The notes: generated by a model from the sequence alone, not told the origin. A DNA stretch of 64,000 bases from Micrasema longulum (GCA_022494885.1 JAGVSM010001163.1:1-64000); one strand, 5' to 3'; counted from the first letter of the stretch, positions 1 through 12,255 are shown. Program-made: numbers and translations.

Positions 1-1695
1 TTGTTTTAATAAATTCATACACAAGGTAATTAATACAATGTTTTTCAATTTCAGTGGCTGGGTTGTAGTATTTAGTTAACTGGCTGTTAAATACTCCCAG
101 CCGAATTGTTTTATTTATAAATTCGGCAAAGAAATTGTTATCTAACGCATGGATAGCAAAATTGGGATGCGGGCCCTTTCCTATTTCTTTGGCTTTAATG
201 AACTTTTTTGAGGTTCCAATCGCAGCCATCTTGGATTTTCTCCAATAACACTCAGTTGACGTCCTCGAGGGTTCCTCAGAACGCCTGTTGAGCCACGCCA
301 CAAATGCTAAAGCATGTTTGCATCCTCCTGTAAATTAAAAATAAACAAAATTAACACAACGAACTTAAAACAATATAACTACATTATTTAACATGAAAAA
401 TCACAAACTTTATGTTTCAAATATAAATTTTACAATGATTTTTAGTTAATAAAAATAATAATTTAGATACTGGGTTGAAAAACTGGTGTCGAGTACAATT
501 ATTAAAATCCATGTTCAAATCCAATGAATCGAGTTGTGGTCCCGTGGCTAGTGTTGCAGACTCACGGATCAGAGGTCCGAGGTTCGAGCCCCACTCTACT
601 CCAACTTGGTTTCCATTTTCTAATAGTGAGTTATTTACAACTCGTTGAAAATGGCCATCAAAATTTAAGTATTTGGGTAAATTATAAAAACGCCAATATT
701 TCTTTTTTATTAATAAAAAATGTTGAGAATAAATTTTACAACAGAAAATAATGAAAAATATTATCTGTGTGCATTCTTCTCTTCATGGACTTTCCTAAAT
801 ATAATATGAATTACCCGCGACCTGTGTTAATAAATAGGAAATTAACCTTTTTTTGGCCTTGACTAGTACAATATGTGTTGGCAAATATATACGTCGAGTC
901 TTAGTTTGACAGTCAAGATATAGGAGTGTTTCATTTTGTAATATAATACCTTGAGAAGCTGGACAATCATGACACTGGCATGATTCAATTGTTTCTTGCA
1001 CTTCATTACATATTAATGTGACTGCATAGGCTTTGGTTCGTACTTTGTGTTCCGGAGTTACACGAGCCTTTACGGTACAAATGTCGCCAGTATGTTTTAC
1101 TTGGACATATCCTATCGAATTGTCACCGTAGTTTTCTCTTGTCGATCTAAAATTTTAACAAACATGTTACTACTAACTGTAAATTTAAGTATTTTTAAAA
1201 GAACCCAGAGATTATAAAATATTATTTGACATCCATATCGCGTTCACCTCGAGTAGAGAAAAACGACTTCCGGCTACCCTTCCAGGGAAATTTTTATACA
1301 AAAGTAGGTCAGTTTACTTCGTAAAACCGAAAAGAATCTTAAAAATCATTAAAAAATTTCAAACAGTTCTACAAAACAAAAAAAAAACAGATTGTTGGAT
1401 GACCAAAATAACAATATTCACACATTGAGGTTATGTATTCAGTCGACAAAGCTGAATTCGAAAGAATGTTTATAAAGTAATATAAAAGCAATTTTTAACA
1501 ACAAACCATAGTATACAACACTATATATATAATTATATGATAAATTATAGTATTAATTTCTTACCTGAAAGCTTTGACACCTCGAATTTCGGCGCTTATA
1601 AAACTCGCGTTACTTGTAAAGTAATTAGTCATCATAAACACATCAATATGCGGTAAATTGTCAGATTGTCCTTGTACAAAGCCACTGTCCGTCAT
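1..1695 (-). CDS. SWIM zinc-finger protein, probable N-terminal part of a YqaJ-like nuclease gene (3 exons, partial)
   Basis: Seen: three minus-strand exons join in frame. Exon 1 is 1695-1565 (ATG at 1695, donor AG|GTAAG), exon 2 is 1146-950 (acceptor TTTTAG, donor AAG|GTATT), and exon 3 starts at 327 (acceptor TTTACAG) and runs open to base 1. The joined product has about 218 residues, begins MTDSGFVQGQSDNLPHIDVF, and contains CQCHDCPASQGGCKH across the exon 2/3 junction, a SWIM zinc-binding pattern (CxC...CxH). It continues with a basic patch around CYWRKSK. Known: a SWIM finger preceding a YqaJ (lambda-exonuclease-like) domain occurs in a multi-copy insect family; the spacing and surrounding residues resemble my memory of it. 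Inferred: a nucleic-acid-binding protein, with the nuclease domain lying beyond the left edge. The second intron carries a SINE. It may be a host gene or an old captured mobile or viral-type gene; the window cannot decide. The first ATG follows AT-rich DNA without an in-frame upstream extension that I could support. Confidence 0.62.
520..715 (+). repeat. SINE-A copy 1 (tRNA-derived), inside intron 2 of the SWIM gene
   Basis: A tRNA-like head with an A-box-like TGGCTAGTGTTG and a B box GGTTCGAGCCC is followed by a body ending in a short palindromic stretch around GAGTTATTTACAACTCG. The same head-plus-body arrangement recurs at about 25.0, 36.4, 37.4 and 56.1 kb, with truncated copies at 45.8, 60.6 and 61.2 kb. 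It is antisense to the host gene. The B box is intact. Confidence 0.75.
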
Positions 1696-1699
1696 GATA

Positions 1700-2300
1700 A
1701 ATTCAATTCATTTAGAAAAGGTTGAAAAACATAAAATAATCAAATTAATTCGATATGAAATCCGTTTTCACTTTCATCTGTCAACGTCTGGAACTGGAGA
1801 GTGGAGTGGGTAAGGGGGGGGCTTAAGATAATATGCATAGACAACTCTCCTTATTTTTCTATCTGAGGCCTGTGGCATTACCAACATTAAAATGAATGCA
1901 TTACTCGTGAAGTTCTGTGACGAAATTTATAACCAACTTACGAAAGAATCGTTTTCGATGGACCTTATTTTCCAAACGAAAATAATGAATGAAAATATTC
2001 ATTTTAAGAGCTTATATAAACACTAGGAGAATCTTTAAAAAATCTTTTATTTGTAGAGTAGGCTAAATCCGATATTCCTCCCGAGTGATAATACCCTATT
2101 GTAATTGCATTATCGGAAAACAAGACATTGTAGAGTTTTTTGGGAGAATGAATTAAATATTTATCGAACAAATAAAATTGACTTCCTTAGAATAAAGTCC
2201 ATAATGATTATAAAAAGGAAAAGTGCCATAACGCAACCCGGTGGTAAACTTTAATAGATCTAAGACTTTTTTTAAATATGTTTTTATTGTATTTTATTTT
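1700..2300. other. Unassigned AT-rich stretch upstream of the SWIM gene
   Basis: No ORF, RNA gene or repeat matching others in the window was recognised. The segment next to 1700 should hold the SWIM gene's 5' UTR and promoter, but I see no convincing TATA or initiator pair. A short G-run (GGGGGGG) sits near 1815. Confidence 0.3.
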
Positions 2301-2308
2301 TTTTTAAT

Positions 2309-2410
2309 ATGTTTTTTTTTTTTTTATTTTTATTTTTTTTTTTTTTATTTTTTTTTTTATTTTTTTTTTATTTATTTTTTTTTTATTTTTTTTATTTTTT
2401 TTTTTTAAAT
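2309..2410. repeat. Poly-T/low-complexity tract
   Basis: About 100 bases are almost pure T with occasional A. The apparent ORF across it (runs of Phe and Leu) is an artefact of the T tract. It could be the reverse complement of a retroelement poly(A) tail, but no element body is recognisable next to it. Confidence 0.8.
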
Positions 2411-2639
2411 ATGTTTTTTAATATTCTCTTATATAATATCTTATTTAACCAAAATACCTACCTGTGCAGTTACATTGTGTATGGATATGTACATGAACAT
2501 GTGTATGTGAGTTTGATATTTGGTTAATTATTATAAACACTTTATTTTATTTTATTTTTTGAGTTTTTTTTTTATTTTTATAATTATTATTTTCTTCAAT
2601 TAGGTTGTTCTTCTTGTAAGGCTCAATAATTATCGCAAA

Positions 2640-2882
2640 TGTTATACTCGCTGCATATGTATGTATACCTATTATTATGTTATCCGCACTGTAAAATGTA
2701 CATACATATCTAAATTTAATATCTATTCTTAACTTCTTATTGGTAATATTTATCTTTTAGCTTACGAGAAGGCCTGTAATTGGATCTTAATATATAATTT
2801 AACCTACACTGTAATTAATAAACATTGTAATCTGTTGGCTTTCCAAAATAAAAATAAAATAAAAATAAAAATAAAAAAGACA
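2640..2882 (+). repeat. LINE 3' UTR and tail fragment
   Basis: It ends GTTGGCTTTCCAAAATAAA followed by an (AAAAT)n tail. The same kind of ending, a Leu/Asp-like TTGTTGA..TTCC block then A-rich repeats, closes the fragments near 40.88, 51.76 and 62.27 kb. No coding portion is left in this copy. Confidence 0.55.
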
Positions 2883-3539
2883 ACATTTGATTTAAGTGTT
2901 TTGATATGCTTGACAAGTGAAATCAGAAAATCATATTTAATTTATGATTAAAATATCCGTTATTACTTAGCTAAAAATCGTGAAAACACTACATTATTTT
3001 ATGTGTTTTAGGTACTTGCAATTTAGTATAAAGCTTTGGTTAGACTTACAATAATTATGTTCAGTTCATTTTTAGGTTTTGACAAACGAAATCATGTTCT
3101 AAAACTCGTCGTCATATTAAATTTTTTTTAGTAATTTTACACAAAATAAATACGAACTTTTATTTTTTTATCTGAAAACGATTAAATAAGTGCTTTTAAT
3201 ATAAATTGGGATTTGTTTTTCTTTTAATTAAAAAATTTTTCAAATAATACGGTTTTGTTTCTTGAAAAATAAATATTATACACGATAAGAAACCGATTAT
3301 ATTAAATAAACTGAAATTATGAAATCACTGAAACAGAAAAGTAATAATAGGTTTGAATATATTCCTTCAACCCTTAATACAAATAGCCATCTAAAAATAA
3401 CCGGAGGGTAAATTAGACTTGTAGAGCCTTTGTCTCGGTCAGTTTAACACCCTTATATTTAAAGGTACAGGTATATTTTTGGTTATAATTAACGATTTAG
3501 TATTTATAAAGATAAAACCTACAAAAAAACAATATCTAA

Positions 3540-3965
3540 GGAACACATTATGACATATTGGAATATATTTTCTATCCTCACAAAAAACAGAATGATTCGT
3601 AAAATATCAATGTCACGATATATTTTTTTTTATTCAAATTCATTAAATAACAGTGGGATAATTATTATTTTGTTCAACTATTATGTTCCCGGGATGGGAC
3701 ACTTTAAATCATTTATTTCATTTTACATTCATCTGAAGCCGATTATTGTTTTTTTTTGTACCGTTTTCTTAACATTTTTTTTTTTAGTATATATACAAAT
3801 AATATACAAAAAGTACATATTATACTCCCAAGAGTTATTTAAAAAACTTATTTGGGACCGTGCATAAGAAAAAACATATTTTCGACATTATATAATATCA
3901 TAGAATTTATTACTTGTCGATGCCATTTCATTTGATAAATCCGAAATAGAAAGAAAACATTATTG
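3540..3965 (+). repeat. Dispersed repeat R1, copy 1
   Basis: The right half, including AAAAAGTACATATTATACTC, a GGGACCGT..CATAA block and TTACTTGTCGATGCCATTTC, is found in reverse complement at 33.0-33.3 kb. The ORF across it (105 codons) is not recognisable and has no matching reading frame in the second copy, so I do not call it a gene. Confidence 0.6.
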
Positions 3966-4069
3966 TATGAGAAACATAAAACACCATCTATATAAATTAC
4001 ATTAATAACTATCACGATCAAAAAGATTTAAGAAATATATTTTAATTGCGACACTTCTGGATTGTTTAT

Positions 4070-5480
4070 TAATTTTTTTGTGTTTTAGCTCATCGGGTGG
4101 TTCATTATATTCGGAATGTCCAATATTTTCCAAGGACCTACTGCTGAACTTTGTTGAGCGAAATTTAGACACATGAAGATTTCCTGAGGAACGCGTATTG
4201 TAATTGTGAATATCGTGATGAAATGTGTTTTTTAAATTTAAGTAAAATAGTATTGGTTATGTCTAGCAGTGGCATTATCCTGAAAGGAAGTATCTTTGTT
4301 TGTCGGTAGATATCCTTGACATGGGAATCCCATTTAAGTTTAAGATTGTTTCTTAGAGCTCTGTTCTGATGAACTTTTATTTTTGAGATCTGATTTTTGC
4401 TGGCAAAACCATAATAGATAAGATAATTGGAAATGAATCCTAGCGTAACAGACGGCAAACAAAGCAAAATGAGATAACAAGCCTCAAAGTCTATGCAATA
4501 CGCCAGTTACGGATGCTATTTTTTATTTTACATGCTCAAATCGGTAGTTCCATGAAAGTTTAGAGTCAATAAATAGTTCCAAGTATTTAGTAACATTGGT
4601 CATTTCAATATAGCCAATTCCAAGAGAAATATCGATATTTAAGTCCTTTTTGTTCCCAAAAATCATATAACATGGTTTTTTTACATTCAAACTTAATTAA
4701 TTTAATCTCATTCAGTCAGCTAGACTATTGAAATTTGTTTCCATTATGTCTTTGAGTTCTATCAGGTAACAATTATGGTAGAAAATAACAGTATCATAGG
4801 CAGACGATTGGAGAATACCCCTCAAATCCCACTTAGTAATGTCATTAATATATATGAGGATCAAAAGTGGACTAAGCATCGACCCCTGCGGAACTCCACA
4901 TGTTATCCTACCTAGATTACTGGATTATTTTCCAACTTGAACCACGCAATATCTGTCAGTAAGATAATTTCAAAATGTTTCCAGAGGTATGCCAGTTATG
5001 CCCAAATGTTCCAGTTTCCTATAGAATCTTATGGTCCACCGTATCAAAAGCCTTTTTTAAGTCTATAAAAAAAGCTGAAAAAAATCACCATTATCCAGTT
5101 TTTTTTGTAGCCTTGAGACAAAGTCATAAGCAGCACACTTAGTATTTGAAAACTTTCGGAACTCATACTGTTGAGATGTAAAAAATTTATTGGTGGTCAA
5201 GTATTTATTGAGTCTGTCTCTTAAAATTTGTTCAAATATCTTAGGAAATACTGGCAGTATTGAGATAGGGCGGTAGTTGGAAACATTTTTATTGTAGGAA
5301 TCTTTTTGAATTGGAATTATTTTTGCGATTTTAAACTGATCCGGAAATATACCGCGCGACAAGGATGTATTAATGAGAAATACTAATGGTTCAACTATCT
5401 CATATTTACATATACCAAAGATGGAAGGAGTTATGCCATCTAGATTAATTATTGTGTAAGTAAATATTTGCTTCATTATA
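4070..5480 (-). pseudogene. Non-LTR retrotransposon reverse transcriptase, decayed
   Basis: Reading on the minus strand, RT motifs occur in order: IDGITP-like NLDGITPSIF, GIFPDQFKIAKIIPIQK, NYRPISILPVFPKIFE, then after a frameshift FIDLKKAFDTVDHKIL, GVPQGSMLSPLL, and a catalytic box that reads AYDT in place of the usual ADD. The C-terminal thumb-like part follows (GFASKNQISKIKVHQNRALR, then WDSHVKDIY). Known: this motif order is that of Jockey/CR1-type LINE RTs, which copy their own RNA at a nicked chromosomal target. Here there are at least one frameshift, several stops, and a lost catalytic aspartate pair, so it is dead. The endonuclease part is absent, giving the usual 5' truncation. The clade call is tentative. 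Confidence 0.85.
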
Positions 5481-5544
5481 ATTTACTAAAACATTTCAAC
5501 TCTAAAAGCGAGAAGATATTTCCATAAATGTAATATTTATATCA

Positions 5545-5830
5545 GAAGCTCTTCATCATCATTCCCTTTCTGAACCTAATGGTGAATAAGGCGCTGCATT
5601 TGTTCACCATTTGCAGCGTATCTTAATCATTTTTGTTACATGAAGGTAAGATGATCAGTCTAACGCTTCAGATACAAGTCCAGGGACTATGAAATATTCA
5701 AAAGTGAAAACACCTTTTTAAATAATTATTTCAAATCAATTATGTCAGGAATCTTACCCGAGACTTCTTGAATGGTAAGAAAACGCGCTGGCTATTACAT
5801 CACGAGGCCGGTCGTTTTATATGGTTATTC
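5545..5830. repeat. Dispersed repeat R5, copy 1
   Basis: It contains TTACATGAAGGTAAGATGATC followed by a run that also appears, diverged, at about 30.54-30.74 kb (with GGTAAGGCGATCAGTC) and at 39.26-39.40 kb (with GTAAAATGATCAGTCG). There is no coding frame. The class is unknown; it may be a degenerate SINE, because a short tRNA-like motif cannot be excluded. Confidence 0.45.
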
Positions 5831-6179
5831 GTTTTGATTCAAATAAAACTGTATTTTTAACCACTCATTACTAAATTTCACCTTAATAAGGAAGCTTGTG
5901 TACTTTAGAGACTGGTCGGTTATAAAATATCAAATGAGTTTTACTTTAATTTATATTTAATGAAAATATTTAGAATTTTTGCAACAGAGGGAAACATTTT
6001 TTTTTACACATAAAATAGAAGTCACAGTATTTATACAGCTAGTTAATATCACCGGCTAAAAATAACGACAAAAATATCTGCTTTGAATTTACAAAAACAA
6101 ATTGTATTTTCTAAATCAATGTGGATATTGTTGAAATATGTTTTATTCTTAATTATAAAACAAAATTGTTAAGAAATAC

Positions 6180-6480
6180 GTCTCAACAAAATTGCGACGT
6201 GTTTGGCCCTGACACAGTTGTCACGTCAAGTTTCGTGATAACGTTCTATTTAAATTTAAAGGGCCACAGAGGTAAAAACTTAAGTGAATTGTGACGTATT
6301 AGGGGCATTGCCAACACATGAACCGTTTTCGCCGAAATTAAAAAAAAAATTTTGCTACTTATAATCACAAAAAAACCTTTTTTTTATTAGACAACATTTG
6401 ACCCTTATTAATTTGTAATTGGAAAAGAAAACGAAATTTTCCCCATTATATGATTATGCTGGAATGTCCCGGTTAGAATA
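6180..6480 (+). repeat. Dispersed repeat R3, copy 1
   Basis: It shares GTTCTATTTAAATTTAAAGG, a GTGACGTATTAGGGGC block, a GCCAAC block and CGTTTTCGC with 43.96-44.23 kb (same strand), and the same blocks in reverse at 24.01-24.15 kb. No ORF is present. It is most likely a non-autonomous element; the ends are not clear. Confidence 0.6.
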
Positions 6481-6894
6481 CACATATTTCCTCAACTCTT
6501 ATATTTGTTGACCGAAGTAAAAGATCTGAAACTTTTATAATATACATAGGTGAAATTCATGTAGCAGGGTTTTTTTTTAAAACGTATTTTCTTGCCGAGT
6601 ACGTTAAAAAAAAATTAAAGCATCAGGGAATTGAAATATATATTTTTTTTATTTTTCCAATACGATATATTTATAAAAATAAATGAAAAACTTATATCAA
6701 AATCACCGAAACTAGTCAAAAACGACCAAAATATATACCGTCAATGATTACATCAAATGTATTTTCAAATAAGGAATGTATTATTATGATTATTTGAACA
6801 TCCAAATTTATTTATTTATTAATCCATTAGAAAACAGACGAAAATAAAATGACTTGCTTTTTTGGTTTAAAATAACATCAATATTCGATTGTTG

Positions 6895-7555
6895 TGAACT
6901 TATCGATTTGATTAACGTGCGAGTGCCTGGTCGAGTTACCCGATGTAATACTCTGTTCTAATGCGGTCCATCTTTGACCAATTACAGCGCGAATTCACCA
7001 GTAATGCGGATGCATGTACTTGCGAATTAATATGCTAACAACATCAATGTCTTTAACGTGAGTCTTGTAAATTTTAAATAACAATCAATATATGTTCCAT
7101 ATCAAACAGAACTTAATATTCTGTTTTTGTTGTATTTTATAATATTATGTACCTAGCTACTTTGAACCTTTAACTCCATTTCTAAAGTTTATTTTTTTTA
7201 TAATATATATTTTTTTTTTAAACCAAATAAACTTCTAAACAAAGCTCTATATTTTTTTCTTTTTATTCTATTTTTTTGAATTTATGTTTTTCACACACTC
7301 ATCTTTTTATTTTTATACCAACTATACTTCTTAACACTGTTTGTATCTTTTATTTCTTTATATGGATTTTTTTAAATTTATGTTATTTATATACTCATCT
7401 TCTTTTTTTATACCAACTTTACTTCTAAATAATGTTCTATTTTTTATTGCTTTATATTGTATTTTTTGAATTCTATGTTGTTTATATACTCGTGTTTTAT
7501 ATAACGACCTTGTATGTAAAAGCCTTATGGGCGTAAAAAGTTAATAAAAAAAAAT
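6895..7555 (+). pseudogene. LINE RT C-terminus and 3' UTR fragment
   Basis: A short frame reads ELIDLINVRVPGRVTRCNTL and then NYSANSPVMRMHVLAN, the conserved block near the end of many insect LINE ORF2 proteins. The same block appears at 28.75, 42.5 and 51.27 kb. The 3' UTR contains about three tandem copies of a ~95-bp T-rich unit (7215-7510, marker ACCAA..TACTTCT), and it ends with AAAAGCCTTATGGGCGTAAA and an A-rich tail. Stops interrupt the frame. Confidence 0.7.
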
Positions 7556-7559
7556 ATAA

Positions 7560-8090
7560 GGAATGTAATAAATGAGTTATTCAACAGCTAGACACGAGGT
7601 TTGTTCATTAAAATAAGGTCTTGTATTTTTTCCATACTAAGTGTTTTCTTTTTACAACGTTTATAATATTTAATGTCTTTAAATTTTAGCCTTTTTGACA
7701 AAACCTTTTTAAGAGTAAACAATATGTTGGTTCAGTATTATCTTCCCGCATCAATCATCTTGTACTTTTGTTTACTTAGTATAAATAAATCCTTATTTTT
7801 CCTTTCACAAAAGTTAAGCTAACCAATGAAATTGTACGATAAACCTAATGTTTTTTTAATACATTTTAACACGATGAGAAATCTACAGCCCATGAAAATA
7901 CATATTTTATATTTTGACACCACTGTTATTAATATATATTTAAACAGAGGTGAAATATCATTTTTTATGAATAAACGCTACCTGCCCACTAACAAACAGC
8001 TGTAAAAATAGGTAAGTTTAAACTTCGACAAATTTAAATCAGTTCAGAAAAGTCGACAGATGATAGAGTTGTAGAAATATGTTTTATCAA
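7560..8090. other. Unassigned AT-rich stretch
   Basis: I find no ORF, RNA gene or repeat shared with the rest of the window. Confidence 0.3.
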
Positions 8091-8094
8091 AATG

Positions 8095-8200
8095 CAGAAT
8101 AGTGAATGTAACTCAGTGTGTAAAGTGATTACTTAAACTAGCTAATGGTAGGTCTCAAGCCACTCAAATGCCCATATTTCCATATTCCACCTTCAAAAAT
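8095..8200 (-). repeat. 385-bp family, partial copy
   Basis: It carries the core in reverse: a GTGTGTAAAGTG block, ACTTAAACTAGC and CCATATTCC. The core is shared with the tandem array at 46-47 kb. Confidence 0.6.
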
Positions 8201-8664
8201 GGTTTTTTCTTTATGTCATAATATTACGAGTAGTTTTTGAGTCAGTACATTTTTGTTTGAAATTTATTTTTTAATGCAATAAGTTCGCCACTACAACTAC
8301 TATATTTTTTCTTCTTCTTATTTTTCTTTGGTGTAGGCGGCGATAATTAAACGCCGCATGCGTCTTTTTCGAAGTACATTTCTAGTTTCACCCACATGCA
8401 TACATCTTTTCATACTTTAGGTTCAGTTAAGTGTCAAAATACGTCGTTTATTGGCAAAAAAATTAAAGAACATACTCGCAATACGAAATTTATGTTTGAC
8501 ATGTTCAAAAATTTCTAAAAAAAAAATTCCCAGTAGCTTCACTAGATACAAAAATATATTTGTTATTACTGTCTTTGATTGTACCTAATTTAGAAATGAG
8601 CAAAATTACGATTTTTAGTTATCTGATCATGCCACGTCTTTCATGGCCATCTACGTCCTACGTT

Positions 8665-9740
8665 ACCATTATTATTATTGTTTTTTTTTTAAGTCAATCA
8701 ACAGGCTTAAGTTAGCTCTAATAGATTGGAATTAATGAGTAATACTTAATCTTAACAATCTGAAACACTACTTATATTAAACAAAGTGTATAATTAAAGG
8801 TATGTTTATAGCATAATCTAGGCGGAAATGGCAAGTGTGACATCGCGAGTCAGGAGAGACAGCACCGCTTGCTTCTTAAATGCCTGCCCTTGCTGTAGGA
8901 ACGCATCGACAGTACCGTCTACAGAGCTTTCGTTCACTGTTTTGAGGATCTTTGGCAGAGGAGAAAAAAATCCGATTTTAGTTTTATAATTTTCCACAGC
9001 AATGACAGGATTGGTACGCAAGTTACGGCGAGGTACATTAAGGTTTATCTGAGCAAGGATATTATGGGCATCTAAACAGTTAAATATTAATTTGTGCAAG
9101 AATATCAAACCAGCCAAAATTCTTCTGAATTCTAAACTGAATATATGAAAGTACTCTAGACGATCATAATAGTTGATTATAAAAGTATTTGATCCGATTT
9201 TAAATATGAACGATTTTAAAAATTTACGTTGCACCAATTTAATCCGCGTTAAATTAATATTATAATTAGGAGACCATATTATAGAATTTAATTCAAGCAA
9301 ACGACGAACAAATGATTTATACAATGTAATTGCCATTTTTGGGCTTTTGAATGGCCTAGATATTCGCAAAATAAATCCACAGATTTTGGAGGCTTTCTTT
9401 AAATTGTGGTCAATGTGATGGTTAAATTTAAGTTTGTTATCAAAAAGTATCCCAAGATCTCAAATTGTCTTGACGTTCATTAAAATTGTGTTGTCAATTG
9501 AATAATTGAAAACGATTTTTTTTTGTGAATTTAATAGACATACATTTATTTATAAAAAAAAAATAAGTCGTTTTCATGACACCAAGATAACAAAGAATGT
9601 AGGTCATTTTGTAGTTTATGACAGTCATCAATTGATTTTATAATTTTGAATATGTTAAGGTCATCTGCAAATAAAAGATTTTTGGAAATTTTAATTTTAA
9701 AAGCAGTATCAGAAAGATTAGAGGTCCGAGGTTAATTGAA
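8665..9740 (-). pseudogene. LINE RT C-terminal half, 5' truncated
   Basis: The open stretch at 9369-8818 (183 codons) reads FRRP-like SRPFKSPKMAITLYKSF, LNSIIWSPNYNINLTRIKLV and QRKFLKS, the thumb and C-terminal region of LINE RTs. Upstream on the same strand, with frame changes, come HKLQNDLHSLLSWCHEND and DLGILFDNKLKFNHHID. The catalytic ADD region is missing or unrecognisable. Downstream a 3' UTR ends in A-runs and an (AAT)n-like tail at about 8690-8665. This part of the frame is unusually intact for the window, but the RT palm is gone, so it has no enzyme activity. The same protein layout is seen at 61.2-62.1 kb. Confidence 0.85.
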
Positions 9741-9744
9741 GAAG

Positions 9745-11335
9745 TGAGTAGATAAATGTGTTATGTGACAAACATAGAAAACTGAGATATCTGGGCTTAA
9801 AGTATTTAACACCAGTTCAATTGAACGTAGTTATGCAAACAACAGCCAGCCATAGAAAAGTGAAACTGAGATGATAGGCACTTTTATGAAAAGAGTATAT
9901 TATCAAATATACACAACAGTCAAATTTAAATATAAATATTTTAATAAATAATAAAAAAAGACCGATTAGAGACTGAAAAAGTCTAGTCATGTTTTGGGCA
10001 TATATTTTGTCTTGAAAATTAAATCAATGTAATACTGAAGTGTAAACCCTCCTTTGAAAACTATAATAACTGATAAAAAAATATTATTACTGAGAAGTCA
10101 AAGTGTAACTTAATAATATGAAAGTGGTTTATACAAAATTATAAACATATAAGTGTAAAATGTCATACCAAAAAGTGAAAAATGTTTTTGATAACAATAA
10201 TGTTTATTTTATATATTGACATACTCTTTAATGTAAAAACGCGCTTCTTCACTAAATAAATGAAGAACATTTATTGAAAACGGCACTGTTTTTTCTTTCA
10301 ATGTGCCCATTTAATTTTAATTAAAAAATGTTTTGTAGCTTGTGGGGATGAAAAATTATTTTTTTAATCAAAACATTGTTTTGCAACCTTAGGGTCGGAT
10401 TTGCGAGGATTTCGGGAAAAAAATCTCTCACACAGTTTACGTCTTCCAGACTCAAAACAAAAGTTGAAGGTCTGGATGTATGTTCATTTCCAACTGATCC
10501 GGTTTTCAAAAGGTTTTACACCCACGTCCATATCAACTGGTACGATGACTATCACTTATCTTCATTCTTCAAATCTCAAATTGAGAACAAAAACTTTGCC
10601 TTGGCGCATTGGTCAAATTCTTGTACGCCAAATAATCTTCGACTATGAAAGCCTAATAAGCCTCTATCTATGTTCTTACAATTAATAAAAAATCCACAAC
10701 ATTTTGGAATCAAATGATATTATTTTTACTTCGCTGCTTTTACTTTACTCAGGAAAAACGTGATTTAAAATGTCAAATCTGCCGACGGACATACTTCATA
10801 ATAAGGCATTTTTTATAACAAAATTGTCAAAAATATAATATACAATAAACCAAAAATTGAAAACTTTAATTCTTTATTTTTGTCTTTACAACAAATCTTT
10901 AACTTGTTCTTTACTTAAAAAATCTTTTTCCTCATTTATATAAAAGTTTTGTTAAAAGGCTACATCAATTAGTAATTAATATCCTTTGAAGAGTTTTCTA
11001 AAAATTAGGGAAAATATTTTGAACCTTTTTAAGCAACGAGACCATTTTATTAAAACGTAAGGTGTATTATTATTTCTATCCTAATTTGCATTCAGGTCCT
11101 GACCCCGTGTATCTGAGACTGAAGTAAAAAAATCACTCGAATTAGTGTCATTAGAGTCGTGGAGAGCGTAATTAAATTACCCTTTTTACTCTTTGAGAGA
11201 GTTTATCGGATATACTTTGTGTTTACTTTCCGTGCCATGGCGGAATACATTTTTTAAAGTGAAATAAAACTAAAAACCTAGACGATTGTTTTTTAATTGA
11301 CGGTTACTTTTTGGTTAAACTTAGAAAAAAATATA
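9745..11335. other. Unassigned region with overlapping short ORFs
   Basis: Short ORFs lie on both strands at 10321-10685. None has recognisable motifs, and the plus and minus frames overlap, so no gene is called. The rest is AT-rich without repeats that I could match. A small relic of a retroelement cannot be excluded. Confidence 0.3.
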
Positions 11336-11339
11336 GAAG

Positions 11340-11440
11340 AGGTTCGCTCACGGTTGTGCACTGGTTGATGCTTTTTTTAAGTTTGTCTTAGGTTCAAGGA
11401 TCGATTCTCAACAGGTTTGCGGTTACATGTTTATTTAATG
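11340..11440 (+). repeat. tRNA-like fragment, possible third SINE type (SINE-C)
   Basis: An A-box-like TGCACTGGTTGA is followed about 45 bases later by a B-box-like GGATCGATTCT. A related arrangement, TGGTGTACTGGTTAG with GGATTTAATTCC, occurs at 32.53-32.64 kb. The structure is too degraded for a tRNA gene. Confidence 0.4.
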
Positions 11441-11894
11441 ATTGCAATATTTAGTTATTTTACAGTTTTTATAAAGAAATAAAGGAACACAAAAAAATAA
11501 CAAACACTAACCACATTATATGAAAGCATAAAAAAGCAAAGTAAGCATTTTACAAAGACATAATTAAAAATCCCCCGAAGTTAAAAGTACAAATAATAAT
11601 GTTAGAAAAACTTTGTTTCAGGACCCGATCAGATAATTTTTTTTTGTGCTTAGACAGGACCTTTTTTATTACATGTGTTTTTATATTGAATGATGCTTAA
11701 ACAATATCGATGTACTATTTTTAAGTTTTCTGATTTTCAAAATAACACTTTGTAATGGCATAATGGCGGATAAATTTTCTACAAACGTTTTAAATATGCA
11801 TATTTTGTGTTACCCAAAAAACGAGACGTTTCGTGCTCTGTGAGACAAACGGCTCGTATGACGTTTTGGCGCCAAAGTAAAATGTTCAAGTACC

Positions 11895-11975
11895 ACAGAA
11901 TTTTTCAAATTGAACGGTTTGGGTGGGTAGAAAGAAATTGCCTAAAGGCAATATACCCGCTCTTGGGCATGTTTT
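11895..11975 (+). repeat. 3' UTR fragment of the 54-kb LINE family
   Basis: AGAAAGAAATTGCC, a GGCAAT block and a CCCGC block match the 3' UTR at 26.19-26.25 kb and, on the minus strand, at 53.87-53.91 kb. No coding sequence precedes it. Confidence 0.55.
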
Positions 11976-11984
11976 TTGCATAGT

Positions 11985-12255
11985 GTATGTATATTTCAAG
12001 TGTTTAAATAAATCAATAGGTATTTTATAAAATTAAACAATTTTTTTTCGGAGCAAGTTTAAATAACAATAAGAGTTCAAATTATTCAAGAAAGCGAGAA
12101 GAAAAAAACGCATGTTTTTGTAAACTGTGAATGTATTTCAAGTGTTTAAACCAATTAATAAATATTTCAAAAAATAATACAATATATTTTGGGAGCAGGT
12201 TTATATAACAATAATTAAAATTATTCAAGAAAGTTATAATAATAAAACGTAAGTC
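11985..12255 (+). repeat. Tandem duplication, ~140-bp unit, two copies
   Basis: The markers TATTTCAAGTGTTTAAA, a GGAGCA..TTTA..TAACAATAA block and ATTATTCAAGAAAG occur in the same order twice, with the first marker at 11992 and 12134. The copies are diverged. Confidence 0.75.

Noticed and set aside
2309..2527. 72-codon ORF made of Phe and Leu runs
   Set aside because: It is the translation of a poly-T tract; no amino-acid signal independent of the tract.
10321..10685. Overlapping ORFs of 62-94 codons on both strands
   Set aside because: Frames overlap antisense and in two plus frames, none has a recognised motif, and there are no splice or start contexts. It is noted as unassigned only.
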